Under the pieces are notes generated by a model that was not told the DNA's origin, made no database searches, and saw nothing but the letters and a program-made list of their open reading frames with translations. A stretch of 64,000 nucleotides of DNA from Lepidurus packardi (Eukaryota > Arthropoda > Branchiopoda > Notostraca > Triopsidae): the NCBI GenBank assembly GCA_023053545.1, contig JAKZAN010000165.1, positions 1 to 64,000 on the forward strand. Direction: 5' to 3'. Numbering within the stretch: position 1 is the first letter of the stretch; every line of letters starts with the position of its first letter. Both the position numbers and the translations under genes were made by a program. Below, piece after piece: positions 1 through 9,542 of this stretch.

Positions 1-1
1 C

Positions 2-1747
2 TACCGGGCCATCTACTACCTGCTGCCGTTCACCGCCGCGCTGATCAGCCTGGCCATCGATCAGGCGCGCCGGTCGCGGCGGCGCCTGCAGGCGCTCGTG
101 CGTGGCACAGCGAGCTGGCTGGCCGGGCTCGGCCAGGCGGTGTTGCCGCGTCTGCTCGCCGTCTACACGTTCCTTGCTGGCGCGCTGCTCCTGGCCTCGG
201 GCGCCACCCCTGCGGCGCCCGGACGACTCGCGCTCGTCGTCGGCGCGTTCCCGCTCGTGCTCGTCGAGATGTCGCACTTTGCCGGCAGCGTGGCCGGTGC
301 CGTGCTGCTGATGCTGTCGCACGGCCTGTGGCGACGGCTCGACGCGGCCTGCTACGCCGCCATGGGCGTCTTCGGCATCGGCATCACCGCGGCGTTGCTC
401 AAGGGCGGCGACGTCGAAGAGGCGACGATCCTGCTGCTCGGGCTGGCGGTGCTGTGGAGCGCGCGCGGCGCGTTCGACCGACGCGCGGCGTTCTTCGACA
501 CGCGCTTCTCGCCGGCGTGGGTTGCGGCCGTCGCCGGCGTCATCGTGGCGTCGGTCTGGCTCGGTCTCGTCGCGTTCAGTCACGTCGAGTACGCGACCGA
601 CCTCTGGTGGCGCGTCGAGTGGAACGGCGAAGCTTCGCGGTTCCTCCGCGCCTCGGTCGGCGCGGCGATGGTCGTACTCATCGGCGCCCTGGCGCGATTG
701 CTGTCGCCGGTGCCGCACGAAGTGGCGTCGCCGTCGGACCGTGACCTCGAACGCGCGACGCGCATCCTCGGCACGCAGTCTTCGACGATGCCGTTCCTCG
801 TGTTCCTGCGCGACAAGGGCCTGATCTTCACCGCTGCAGGAGACGGGTTCCTCATGTACGGCGTGCAGGGGCGGACGTGGGTCGCGCTGGGCGACCCGGT
901 CGGGCCGACGTCGGCGTGGCCGGAGCTGATCAGAGCCTTCCTGCAGCGGGCCGACGACTTCGGCGGCTTGGCCGTCTTCTACCAGGTGGCGGCCGCGACG
1001 CTGCATCAGTATGCCGACTTCGGACTGACGTGCCTGAAGCTCGGCGAGGAGGCGCGCATCGACCTGGCCGCCGTCACCACGGAGGGCAGGAGGGGATCGC
1101 GCCTGAGGCAGGCCGTTCGTCGGCTCGAACGCGAAGGCGGATCCTTTCGCGTGATCCCGGCGTCGCTCGTGCCGACGTGCCTGCCCGAGCTGCGGCACGT
1201 GTCCGACGCGTGGCTGGCGCACAAGGCGGCCGCCGAGAAGGGCTTCTCGCTCGGCTTCTTCGATGAGGTCTACCTCTCGCGCTTTCCGGTCGCCGTCGTC
1301 GAGCACGGCGGCACGATCGTGGCGTTCGCGTCGCTGTGGCCGGGCCTTGATCGTGAAGAGCTGTCGATGGACCTGATGCGCTTCGCGTCGCCCTCGCCGC
1401 CGGGGGTGATGGATGCCCTGCTGGCACACGTGCTGCTATGGGGCCGCGACGAGGGCTACCGCTGGTTCAACCTGGGCATGGCGCCGCTGTCGGGCTTCGA
1501 GACGTCGCCGGTCGCAACGCTGTGGCCACGGGTCGGCGCCTTCGTCTACAACCACGGCGAGCGGGCCTATGGCTTCAAGGGCCTTCGCGCCTTCAAGGAG
1601 AAGTTCGCCCCAGTGTGGGCACCGCGGTATCTGGCGTACGCCGGCGGGATGGCCCTGCCCCGGGTGCTGACCGACATCTCGGCCCTGATCGCCGGCGGCT
1701 ACCGGCGCATCGTTCGGAGGAGCTCGCCGACGCATGCACGTCCGTGA
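2..1747 (+). CDS. mprF: MprF-type phosphatidylglycerol aminoacyltransferase (5'-truncated by window edge)
   Basis: C-terminal 581 residues of a bifunctional lipid-modifying membrane protein. MprF proteins transfer lysine or alanine from charged tRNA to phosphatidylglycerol and flip the product, lowering negative surface charge. The frame is open to the left edge, where the motif RAIYYLLP is typical of the end of the N-terminal flippase part. Several hydrophobic helices follow in the first ~200 residues. After that comes a soluble DUF2156/LPG-synthase domain, from about 'LGTQSSTMPFLVFLRDKGLIF' to the C-terminus, including FNLGMAPLSGF and YGFKGLRAFKEKF. Internal GTG codons (one at 98) are not the true start. 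The family is clear; whether the donor is Lys- or Ala-tRNA cannot be told from sequence. Confidence 0.88.
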   Translation, partial: YRAIYYLLPFTAALISLAIDQARRSRRRLQALVRGTASWLAGLGQAVLPRLLAVYTFLAGALLLASGATPAAPGRLALVVGAFPLVLVEMSHFAGSVAGAVLLMLSHGLWRRLDAACYAAMGVFGIGITAALLKGGDVEEATILLLGLAVLWSARGAFDRRAAFFDTRFSPAWVAAVAGVIVASVWLGLVAFSHVEYATDLWWRVEWNGEASRFLRASVGAAMVVLIGALARLLSPVPHEVASPSDRDLERATRILGTQSSTMPFLVFLRDKGLIFTAAGDGFLMYGVQGRTWVALGDPVGPTSAWPELIRAFLQRADDFGGLAVFYQVAAATLHQYADFGLTCLKLGEEARIDLAAVTTEGRRGSRLRQAVRRLEREGGSFRVIPASLVPTCLPELRHVSDAWLAHKAAAEKGFSLGFFDEVYLSRFPVAVVEHGGTIVAFASLWPGLDREELSMDLMRFASPSPPGVMDALLAHVLLWGRDEGYRWFNLGMAPLSGFETSPVATLWPRVGAFVYNHGERAYGFKGLRAFKEKFAPVWAPRYLAYAGGMALPRVLTDISALIAGGYRRIVRRSSPTHARP

Positions 1748-1795
1748 TGGATGCGCGCCGTGGAGCGCATGCCCTGCATGGCTGCGGTACCGTGA

Positions 1796-3108
1796 GTGGC
1801 TGTGGCGCAACAACTGACCTCGCTTCCGACCGCCGACCTCGCCGCCTTCCATGCCGACGTGCAGCGCCGGCACGACGCCTTCCGGGAGCGCGGCCTCGCC
1901 CTCGACCTGACGCGTGGCAAGCCTTCCAGCGAGCAGCTCGATCTCTCGAGCGGGCTCCTGGATCTGCCCGGTGCGGCTGACTTTCTCGCTGCCGATGGCA
2001 CCGACACCCGCAACTACGGGGTGCTGCAGGGGCTTCCTGAACTGCGCGCCCTGTTCGCACCACTTTTCGGGGCGCCGGCCGCCCAGATCGTCATCGGCGA
2101 CAACTCGAGCCTCGCGCTGATGCACGACGCCGTCGCCTACAGCCTCCTGAAGGGCACGGTCGGCAGCCCCGCGGCCGTGGACGCAGGAGGATCGCGTCGC
2201 ATTCCTGTGCCCGGTGCCCGGGTACGACCGGCACTTCTCGATCTGCCAGGACTTCGGCATCGAGATGATCGCCGTACCGCTCCTGGACGACGGCCCGGAC
2301 ATGAACATCGTCGAGCGCCTGGTGGCGTCAGATGCGTCAATCAAGGGCATGTGGTGCGTGCCCAAGTACGCCAACCCGTCCGGTGCGGTGTACTCGGACG
2401 ACGTCGTCGCCCGCCTGGCGACGATGCCGACAGCGGCGCCCGACTTCCGCATCTTCTGGGACAACGCGTACGCCGTGCATCACCTCACCGACGAGCGCAT
2501 CGAGATCCCCAGCCTGATCGAGGCGTGCGCCTCGGCAGGCCAGCCCGATCGCGCCTTCGTGTTCGGCTCGACGTCGAAGATCACGCTGGCGGGCGCCGGC
2601 GTCTCCCTGTTTGCGGCGTCGCCGGCCAACGTCAAGTGGTTCCTCGGCCGCATGGGCAAGCGGACGATCGGCAGTGACAAGGTCAACCAGCTGCGACACG
2701 TGCGCTTCCTGAAGGATGCCGATGGCCTCCTGGCGCTGATGGACCGGCATCGCGCCATCATGGCGCCCAAGTTCGCCGCGGTGGCCGACACCTTCGCCCG
2801 CCATCTCGACGGCACGGGCGTCGCCTCGTGGCTGGTGCCCAAGGGCGGGTACTTCATCTCGCTGGACGTGCTGGACGGCTGCGCGAAGGCGCTGGTGCAG
2901 GCGGCCAAGGCGGCGGGCGTGGAGCTGACGCCGGCTGGTGCCACGCACCCGCTGGGCCAGGACCCGAACGATTCGCACGGTCCGCATCGCGCCGTCGTTC
3001 CCCGACTTCGCGACGGTGCAGGTGGCGGCCGAGGGCGTGGCCCTCAGCGTGCTGCTGGTCACGTCGCGAGCGCTGCTGGCGCAGCGCGGCGAGACCGTCG
3101 AGGTCTGA
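1796..3108 (+). CDS. PLP-dependent aminotransferase, MocR/Asp_aminotransf type (frameshifted)
   Basis: Fold-type I aminotransferase resembling the PF12897 family. GTG start at 1796 gives MAVAQQLTS. Family motifs are DLTRGKPSSEQLDL, NYGVLQGLPELR, CPVPGYDRHF, PKYANPSGAVYSD and GSTSKITLAG, whose lysine should bind PLP. The reading frame moves twice: near 2170 (extra base in ccccg) and near 2971 (extra c before the stretch reading TVRIAPSFPDF). It ends at TGA 3106-3108 as RGETVEV. Both breaks are repaired by deleting one base, so sequencing error is more likely than decay. It lies 48 bases after mprF. Substrate unknown. Confidence 0.8.
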
Positions 3109-3187
3109 AGCGGCGCGGCACTTTCCTCGATCCGTCCCCCGGGTGCACAATGCGCGCACACCAGTTTGTCACCACGGGGGACAATCG

Positions 3188-4886
3188 ATGCACTCCACTC
3201 GTCGTACCTTCCTGAAGTCGGCGGGCGTGGGCGCGGCCGGCGCCTCGCTCGTCACCGAACACGTCGCTGCCGCACCCGCCCAATCCAGGCGGTCCGCGTC
3301 GGCGCCGGCCGATCCTGACGGCCCTGCGCTGCTGGTCGGCGACGACATCGCCGTCACCGAGACGACGGCGGGCCGCGTCCGCGGCTTCGTGCTGCACGGC
3401 ATCCACCAGTTTCTCGGAATTCCGTACGGCGCCGACACCTCGGGCGCCAACCGGTTCATGCCGCCGCAGAAACCCGCCCCCTGGTCCCACGTCTTCCCCG
3501 GCGCTCTGGTGGGGCAACACCGCGCCCCAGAACATGGACAACAGGTATGCCTCGACCTACGCGTCGTTCCGCGATCACTGGAACTACGACGACGTCAGCG
3601 AGGACTGCCTGCGGCTCAATGTGTTCACGCCGGCACTCAAGGACGGCAGGAAGCGCCCGGTGCTGTTCTGGATCCACGGCGGCGGCTTCGTCAACGGCAA
3701 CGCCATCGAGCAGGATGGCTATCACGGCGCCAACCTCGCCCGGCAGGGTGACGTCGTGTTCATCTCGATCAATCACCGCCTCGGCCCGCTCGGCTACTGC
3801 AATCTCGCGGGCGTCGGCGGCGCGAAGTATGCGGCGTCGGGCAACGTCGGCATGCTCGACATCGTCGCCGCGCTGGAGTGGGTGCGCGACAACGCCGCCA
3901 GCTTCGGCGGCGATCCCGCCAACGTGACGATCATGGGGCAGTCGGGCGGCGGTGCGAAGGTGTGCATGCTCACCGCCATGCCCGCCGCCAAGGGGCTGTT
4001 CCACAAGGCCGTCGTCCTCAGCGGCGCGAGCACGCGCATGGGCGATCGTGCCTACGCCGAGAAGCTCGGCGCGTATGTCCTGGCCGAAGCAGGGCTGTCG
4101 GCAGGCGAGGTCGACAAGCTGCAGGCACTGCCGTGGAAGACCTACTACGACATCGCAACCCGGGCCCAGCGGAAGCTGGCCGCTGAATCCGCGGCGACCG
4201 GCATGCGCGGCGGTTTCAGCCCGTCGGTCGACGGCACAATCCTGCCGCAGCACCCGTACCATCCGACCGCCTCGCCCGAGGCCGCCAACGTGCCGATGAT
4301 CATCTGCTCGACGATGAACGAACAGTCGATCGCGTGGACCAACGCCTCGCTGGCGCAGATGACGATGCCGCAGGTGGTCGAGCGGCTGAAGGAGCGGGCC
4401 GGCTTCGGTCCCGGCTTCGGCGACCGCGCCCAGGCCGTCGTCGACGCGTACGCGAAGGCCTATCCCGACAAGTCGCCCTCCGACCTGTGGTCGCTCGTGA
4501 GCAGCAACCGGCAGAGCGTCGTGACGCTGGCCGACATCAAGTCGGCGCAGCCCGCGCCGGTGTTCGTCAGCTGGTTCGCGTGGCAGCCGCCGCTGTTCGA
4601 CGGCCGCATCGGCGCCTTCCATTGCGTCGACATCTGCTTCTGGTTCGCCAATACCGATCTGATGCTGACGCACACGGGCGGGGGCGCCCGCCCGCGGCGT
4701 CTCGCCGCGAAGATGTCTGGCTCGCTCGTGCAATTCATGCGCACCGGCGATCCGAACGGGCGTGGCCGCGAGGCCTGGCCCCGCTACACGCCGGCCAGCG
4801 GCGAGGTGCTCGTGCTCGACGACACCTGCAGCGTGCAGCGCGATCCGGATCGCGAGCCGCGCAAGGCCCTGCCCTCGATGACCTAG
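3188..4886 (+). CDS. Secreted carboxylesterase type B (one frameshift)
   Basis: Type B carboxylesterase (para-nitrobenzyl esterase-like), an exported alpha/beta hydrolase. ATG at 3188 follows a purine-rich gggggac. The N-terminus STRRTFLKSAGVGAAGAS has a twin-arginine-like signal. The oxyanion motif IHGGGF and nucleophile motif MGQSGGGAK are visible. The catalytic His is probably in AFHCVDICFWF, the position equivalent to family HAxDIPFVF. About 565 residues, normal for the family. One extra g near 3502 splits the gene: the first frame ends in garbage after WSHVFPG, and the second resumes at LWWGNTAPQNM. Substrate unknown; it neighbours another secreted esterase-like gene. Confidence 0.87.
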
Positions 4887-4994
4887 CGCCCGGAGCGTCC
4901 CGCACGCAGCCGCCGGACGTGTCCGGCGGTCCACGTCGGTCCGGATCCGAATCTCACGCTTGACGTGCCCGCACGTCGCAGACGACGCTGCGCC
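4887..4994. repeat. Spacer with 18-nt perfect palindrome (cgccggac-gt-gtccggcg)
   Basis: 108-base spacer between two esterase genes. It holds a perfect 8-bp inverted repeat with a 2-base centre (4911-4918/4921-4928). Its reverse complement shares 17 identical bases, accgccggacacgtccg, with the spacer at 20644-20660. A diverged relative lies near 38500. No T-run follows, so a classical intrinsic terminator is not supported; a dispersed extragenic palindrome is the better reading. Confidence 0.5.
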
Positions 4995-6089
4995 ATGCAC
5001 GTCAGTCGTCGAGCCCTCCTCTCGAGCCTTGCCGCGGCCGCCACCCTGCTGCGGCAGGCGCGAGCCCAGTCCGCCCCTGCCCGACTCGACCGCCTGGACC
5101 TGCTGCGCTACCGCGATGGTGCGGGCATCGTCCAACGGGCGACCACGCCGGCGCAGTGGGCGACACGGCGCGAGGACATCGTCCAGGCAATGCAGCGCGT
5201 GATGGGCCCGCTGCCGGAAGTCGGCCGGTTGCCCGTCGACGTGCGCGTCGAGAGCGAGACCGATGCCGGCAGCTACCTGCGTCGGGCGATCACGTACCAG
5301 GCCGATGCCGGCTCACGCACCCCGGCCTGGCTGCTGGTGCCGAAGGCCGCACTTCGCCCCGGTGCGACGGCGCGCGCCATCCTCTGCCTGCATCCCACCG
5401 ACGATGTGATCGGCCACGATGTCGTCGTCGGACTCGGCGGACGGCCCAATCGCGCCTACGCGGCGGAACTCGCCGAGCGCGGCTTCGTCACCATCGCACC
5501 GGCGTACCCGCTGCTGGCGAAGTATCAACCCGACGTGCGTGGCCTGGGCTACGCCAGCGGCACCATGAAGGCCATCCACGACAACAGGCGGGCAATCGAC
5601 GTGCTCGCATCGCTGCCCTTCGTCGCGCGCGGGGGCGTCGGCGCCATCGGGCACTCGCTCGGCGGCCACAACGCGGTGTACACGGCGGTGCTCGAACCGC
5701 GCATCACGGCCGTCGTGTCGAGCTGCGGCCTCGACCTCTATACCGACTATTACGGCGGCGACCCGAAGGTGTGGCAGCCGGAGAAGGGCTGGTGCCAGCT
5801 GCGGTACATGCCGCGGCTGCTGGACTACGCAGGCCGGCTGCAGGACATCCCGTTCGACTTCGCCGAACTGATCGGCGCGCTGGCGCCGCGTCCGTGCTTC
5901 ATCAGCGCGCCGCTGCTCGACGCCAACTTCCGCTGGCAGAGCGTCGACCGCATTGTCTCGGCGGCAAGGCCGGTGTACGCGCTGCTCGGCGCACCGGACG
6001 CGCTGCAGGTCGTGCATCCCGACAGCGAGCACGACTTCCCGACCCCGATCCGCGAACAGGCGTACGCCGTCCTGGCTCGTCCCGCATGA
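4995..6089 (+). CDS. Secreted alpha/beta hydrolase, dienelactone-hydrolase/acetyl-xylan-esterase-like
   Basis: 364-residue alpha/beta hydrolase. I prefer ATG 4995 (MHVSRRALLSSLAAAATLLRQARA), which gives a compact signal peptide; an in-frame start at 4965 would add ten arginine-rich residues. The nucleophile elbow is GHSLGGHN near residue 220, and a C-terminal HDFP motif probably carries the catalytic His. A loop reading LLVPKAALRPGA then AILCLHPTD matches the large acetyl-esterase/DUF group acting on polymer-derived esters. Intact frame. Exact substrate unknown. Confidence 0.8.
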   Translation: MHVSRRALLSSLAAAATLLRQARAQSAPARLDRLDLLRYRDGAGIVQRATTPAQWATRREDIVQAMQRVMGPLPEVGRLPVDVRVESETDAGSYLRRAITYQADAGSRTPAWLLVPKAALRPGATARAILCLHPTDDVIGHDVVVGLGGRPNRAYAAELAERGFVTIAPAYPLLAKYQPDVRGLGYASGTMKAIHDNRRAIDVLASLPFVARGGVGAIGHSLGGHNAVYTAVLEPRITAVVSSCGLDLYTDYYGGDPKVWQPEKGWCQLRYMPRLLDYAGRLQDIPFDFAELIGALAPRPCFISAPLLDANFRWQSVDRIVSAARPVYALLGAPDALQVVHPDSEHDFPTPIREQAYAVLARPA

Positions 6090-6097
6090 CGCGCGTG

Positions 6098-6148
6098 GCT
6101 CGGAGCCCAGAGCCCCGAGCCTTGAGCCCTCCGTCCGAGCCTTGAGCC
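6098..6148. repeat. Degenerate gagcc-type heptamer repeat
   Basis: The spacer between the convergent hydrolase and CHAP genes is a run of gagcc/ggctc words spaced about seven bases apart (gagcccagagccccgagccttgagcc). It belongs to the same compositional class as the repeats at 19.45, 27.57 and 33.49 kb. Confidence 0.6.
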
Positions 6149-6154
6149 GTCGAA

Positions 6155-6934
6155 TCACGCGTAGGCGATATACCCCTTGTTGACGTCGCCGATCTTGCGC
6201 GTCAGCTCGTAGACGCCACCGCCCTCGCGGGTGCGGCTCGCGTCGGTGTTGCCTTCGATCGTGTGAATGAAGCCGCCGTCGACGACTTTCACCAGGCCCG
6301 TATGGCCCTTGCCGCTGCCGTAGTCCATCACGAAGATCATGCCGGGCACGATCAGCGACGGGTCGGCGGTGGCACGTGCCGCGGGAACTCGCGTTGCGCC
6401 GCGCTGGATGCAACGATTCCAGTGGTCGAGGCAGCCCGCCGTGCGGACCATCGGGTTGGCTACGCCACGGGCGCTCGCGACCTCGTCGAAGCACCAGTAG
6501 ACGAACGCACAACACCACGGCTTGCTGGCCGCCGGCAGGCGCAGCGGCACGCCAGCGCGGCGCAGGAACTCGTCCACCTCCGGGCCGCTGTTGGAGTTGC
6601 GCGGCTGCTCGCGCACGTGGAGTTGCGACGCGGCCTTGGCCAGCACCGCGGCGGCAAACGGCGAGTCCGCCACGGCCGTCGTGGGCACCGACGTCTCGCC
6701 GAACAGCGCCGCCCACGTGTGCGGCCCGATCCTGCCGTCGGGCTTCAGCGGGCTGCCCAGCGCATCGACGTGCTGGGCCTGGAACATCTTCACCGCCGCG
6801 AGGGTCTCGGGACCGAACACGCCGGCCTCGTTGGGGATGCGGTAGGCCAGCGCCTGCAGGCGCTTCTGGATGGCGCGGACGACAGCTGCGTCGCTGTCGC
6901 CCGTCTTGATGGTGCGTCCGGGGTAGGTCATCAC
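6155..6934 (-). CDS. Peptidoglycan-binding domain + CHAP amidase-like protein
   Basis: 259 residues. Residues ~10-75 form a PG_binding_1 repeat (IQKRLQALAYRI, GVFGPETLAAVKMFQ, DGRIGPHTWAALF). Residues ~95-259 form a CHAP/NlpC-like cysteine peptidase or amidase domain: the nucleophile region is KPWCCAFVYWCF, the His region GKGHTGLVKVVDGG, followed by HTIEGN. Family members cut peptidoglycan peptide or amide bonds. No signal peptide is visible, so export would need another route. It follows the DUF2235 gene by 25 bases on the same strand and is probably co-transcribed with it. Intact. Confidence 0.82.
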   Translation of the reverse strand: MMTYPGRTIKTGDSDAAVVRAIQKRLQALAYRIPNEAGVFGPETLAAVKMFQAQHVDALGSPLKPDGRIGPHTWAALFGETSVPTTAVADSPFAAAVLAKAASQLHVREQPRNSNSGPEVDEFLRRAGVPLRLPAASKPWCCAFVYWCFDEVASARGVANPMVRTAGCLDHWNRCIQRGATRVPAARATADPSLIVPGMIFVMDYGSGKGHTGLVKVVDGGFIHTIEGNTDASRTREGGGVYELTRKIGDVNKGYIAYA

Positions 6935-6959
6935 TGCTCCGTGTCAGAGGAACGAGGCG

Positions 6960-9368
6960 TCACTCGCAGGTGCGCCGAGGTGTCAGGGGCGGCAGCGGCG
7001 GGCTGTCGGCGCGCGTGATCCGGACCGTCGCGGGCGCGCCAGCGTTGTTGCGATAGAAGCAGTCCCACGCCAGGCACGGCAGGAGCGCGTCGTTCACGTA
7101 CATGGAGAGCGGCCCGCCCTGCTCGGCGACGAACTGCCCGTCGGGCACCGGAATGCGGGTCGGGTTGGTCGTGCCGATCTCGACGACGGGCACGAACCAG
7201 TTCGCCGTCAGCTCACGCCGCAGGGGCACCGCCATCGTCAGCGCGGCCTTCTGCAGCGCGGATGCGCCGGGGGCATGGAGCGACGAGAACCCCTGTGTCC
7301 CGTTGACAGGGATCGATGCATCGCTCCACGCGCCCGAGCGACGACGGGTCGGCGCGGCAGTCGACTCCTCGGCGGCGCACGCCGGCGGCAGCGCCACTTC
7401 GACGCGGTACGTGACGCCCTGTTCGACGGTCAACCCCGTGCCGTTGCACAGCAGCGCCGGCCACAGCAGGAACGTGTTCCCACTTGCGCCCGCTGGCGCG
7501 GCGCCGCCACATGTGGACGCCTGCCGCAGTCCGGCGCGACTGCGCACCTCGAACAGCAGCCGCAACGGCAGCACGCCCGCCAGGAGCACGAGCAAGGCGA
7601 TGCCGAACACGTTCGGCAGCAGGTGGTACGACACGAAGTGAAAGCTGCGGCGATAGGCGCGGCTCGTACGGAGTCGGTAGACCCAGTCGGTGGGCGAACT
7701 CACTGGCGGCACGGGGTGGGCGCGCACGCCGTGTTCACGCCACACGCGGCGCATGCGGTCGGTGATCGCGATCTTGAGCCTTAGGCTCCAGACGATCAGG
7801 CCGAAGATGACGGCCGCTCCGGCGAACAGCTGGAAGGGTCGCTGCTGGTAGTACTGCAGCCACGGCGCGAGGAAGCCGGGCAGCGCGCTGTCGAGCAGGC
7901 CGACGACCGACGCCAGCGTCGCCTGCGGTGCCGCCAGCCACGTCAGGCGCTCGCGCGCCGGACAGAGCGGGATCAGCGCGAGCACCAGCGTCGCCGCGAG
8001 CGTGAGGAAGTACGAGACACGTCGCCACCAGACGGCGTTGAGCGCCTGCTCCTGTCGGAGCCGCCGGGCATGGCGCTGCGTCGGGTGCTCGTAGGGATTG
8101 GGCTGGCTGCCCGCCTCCTGGCCTTCCGCGCCATCGTCGTGCAGGATCCGGCCGTCGCGCGTCACCACGGCGTACTGCTCGGGCAACACGACGGGCGCAT
8201 AGCCGTCGACGTCCTGCCGGATGCGCTCGAGGACGCTCTCGTGGATCTTGGGGCGCGCGACGTACACGTCGACGTGGTCGTCGTGGCAGAGACGCTCGAC
8301 CGGACGGGGGTGGTACCGGTAGTACACGCCGACGCCGCGCCGCGAGTCGTGCATCGGTGCGGTGACCGCCGCGCGGTCGTTCCAGTCGTCCGGGACCCGG
8401 CCGTCGCGCGCGCACAAAGCCGTGCGGAAGCGCAGTCCTCGCTTCGAGGCCTCACCGGCCATCCAGGCGAGTGGCGCCAGCGAGAGGCCGTCGTCCGGGT
8501 AGCCGCCGCCGACGTTGGAGTGCATGCCGGAGAACCACACCTGGGTGACGCGTTCCTGGTCGACGTGCGTCGAGGTGGTGTTGACCGGTTCCTCGTGCTC
8601 GGTCCAGAGCAGCGGGAAGAAGGTCTGCCGCTCGTCGTCCAGCGCCAGCGCATGACACGCCCGGCGCACCTTCGTCGACGCGCGTCGATCGCGGGGCAGC
8701 ATCGGCCAGATCCAGCGCTCCCAGCCGCGCGTCAGTTCGTCGGCAGGCAGCCCGTACGCCGCCACGGTGTCCCACACGCCGAGGAACTCGATTTCGGTCT
8801 TGACGGTGCGACCGACGTCGAACGCCGTCTTGCCGCGCACGGCGTCCGAGGCCCGGAGCACGACGTCGCGAACGCGACGACCGAGCCGCACCGGCCACGA
8901 GTGCGGGAAGCGATCGTTCCGATAGGTGCGGTACGCCCACAGCGACAGCCGCCGCAGTTCGGCCTCGCTGTCGGTCTGGATCAGGCCGACGTTGGCGACC
9001 AGCGCCGCCAGCACGCGCGCGGTGTAGGCGCCGCGGCTGAAGCCGAACGCGTAGATTCGGTCGCCGCGTGTCGGGTCGTCCGGCGCGTCGGGGTCGGCGC
9101 GATAAGCGCGGCTCAGGAACATGTACAGATCGAGCACGTTGCGCTTCAGCCCGTAGCCGAACGCGCCGCCGAGCACCGCGATCGGCTTGAACGACGCGGT
9201 GCCGACGCCGTCGTCGTAGAGCGCCACCTGGTCGCCCGAGGTGAGATCGAGCGCCTCGTACAGCCGCCAGACGTTGGTCTTCTGGAGCTTCGCCGCGCTG
9301 TTGCCGGTGCCGTCGGACAGCACGACGAGGTTGCGAGGGACGAACGGGACGCGTGTGGGCTCGGGCAT
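6960..9368 (-). CDS. DUF2235 alpha/beta hydrolase with C-terminal membrane segments
   Basis: 802 residues from ATG 9368 (MPEPTRVPFVPRNLVVLSDGTGN). The longer open frame to 9734 has uncharacteristic sequence and was rejected. Residues ~14-400 are a DUF2235 domain, the fold of the T6SS Tle1-type phospholipases: SDGTGNSA near the start, FGFSRGAYTAR as nucleophile elbow, and HSNVGGGYPDDGLS near the C-terminal end of the domain. The second half has three hydrophobic helices (YFLTLAATLVLALIPL, AGAAVIFGLIVWSL, VFGIALLVLLAGVLPL) and a proline-rich tail. No T6SS structural gene is in the window. It could be a housekeeping lipid or ester hydrolase as well as an effector; the neighbouring amidase keeps an envelope role open. 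Confidence 0.82.
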   Translation of the reverse strand: MPEPTRVPFVPRNLVVLSDGTGNSAAKLQKTNVWRLYEALDLTSGDQVALYDDGVGTASFKPIAVLGGAFGYGLKRNVLDLYMFLSRAYRADPDAPDDPTRGDRIYAFGFSRGAYTARVLAALVANVGLIQTDSEAELRRLSLWAYRTYRNDRFPHSWPVRLGRRVRDVVLRASDAVRGKTAFDVGRTVKTEIEFLGVWDTVAAYGLPADELTRGWERWIWPMLPRDRRASTKVRRACHALALDDERQTFFPLLWTEHEEPVNTTSTHVDQERVTQVWFSGMHSNVGGGYPDDGLSLAPLAWMAGEASKRGLRFRTALCARDGRVPDDWNDRAAVTAPMHDSRRGVGVYYRYHPRPVERLCHDDHVDVYVARPKIHESVLERIRQDVDGYAPVVLPEQYAVVTRDGRILHDDGAEGQEAGSQPNPYEHPTQRHARRLRQEQALNAVWWRRVSYFLTLAATLVLALIPLCPARERLTWLAAPQATLASVVGLLDSALPGFLAPWLQYYQQRPFQLFAGAAVIFGLIVWSLRLKIAITDRMRRVWREHGVRAHPVPPVSSPTDWVYRLRTSRAYRRSFHFVSYHLLPNVFGIALLVLLAGVLPLRLLFEVRSRAGLRQASTCGGAAPAGASGNTFLLWPALLCNGTGLTVEQGVTYRVEVALPPACAAEESTAAPTRRRSGAWSDASIPVNGTQGFSSLHAPGASALQKAALTMAVPLRRELTANWFVPVVEIGTTNPTRIPVPDGQFVAEQGGPLSMYVNDALLPCLAWDCFYRNNAGAPATVRITRADSPPLPPLTPRRTCE

Positions 9369-9529
9369 GACCTTCCTGCGAAGAACGTCGAACGTCGGAT
9401 CGGCGTACACGCCGGGCGATGCACGCGAGTGGGTGACCCGTTGGCCGACGCGACATGTGCGAATCGGCGACCGCGCCGGTCCGATTGACCTAGTGTGTTG
9501 ACAGCATGGAAACGTGGCGCCAGCGGGAC

Positions 9530-9542
9530 TATAGTGCGCCCA
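9530..9542 (+). promoter_or_regulatory. Candidate -10 (TATAGT) for a leaderless redox operon transcript
   Basis: TATAGT at 9530-9535 lies six bases before the ATG at 9542, so initiation would fall at or next to the start codon. TTGACA occurs upstream at 9499-9504, but the 25-base gap is too long for a normal -35. No Shine-Dalgarno motif is present before the ATG. Confidence 0.35.

Noticed and set aside
8070-9488. 472-residue plus-strand open frame
   Set aside because: Opposite the DUF2235 gene and without family motifs.
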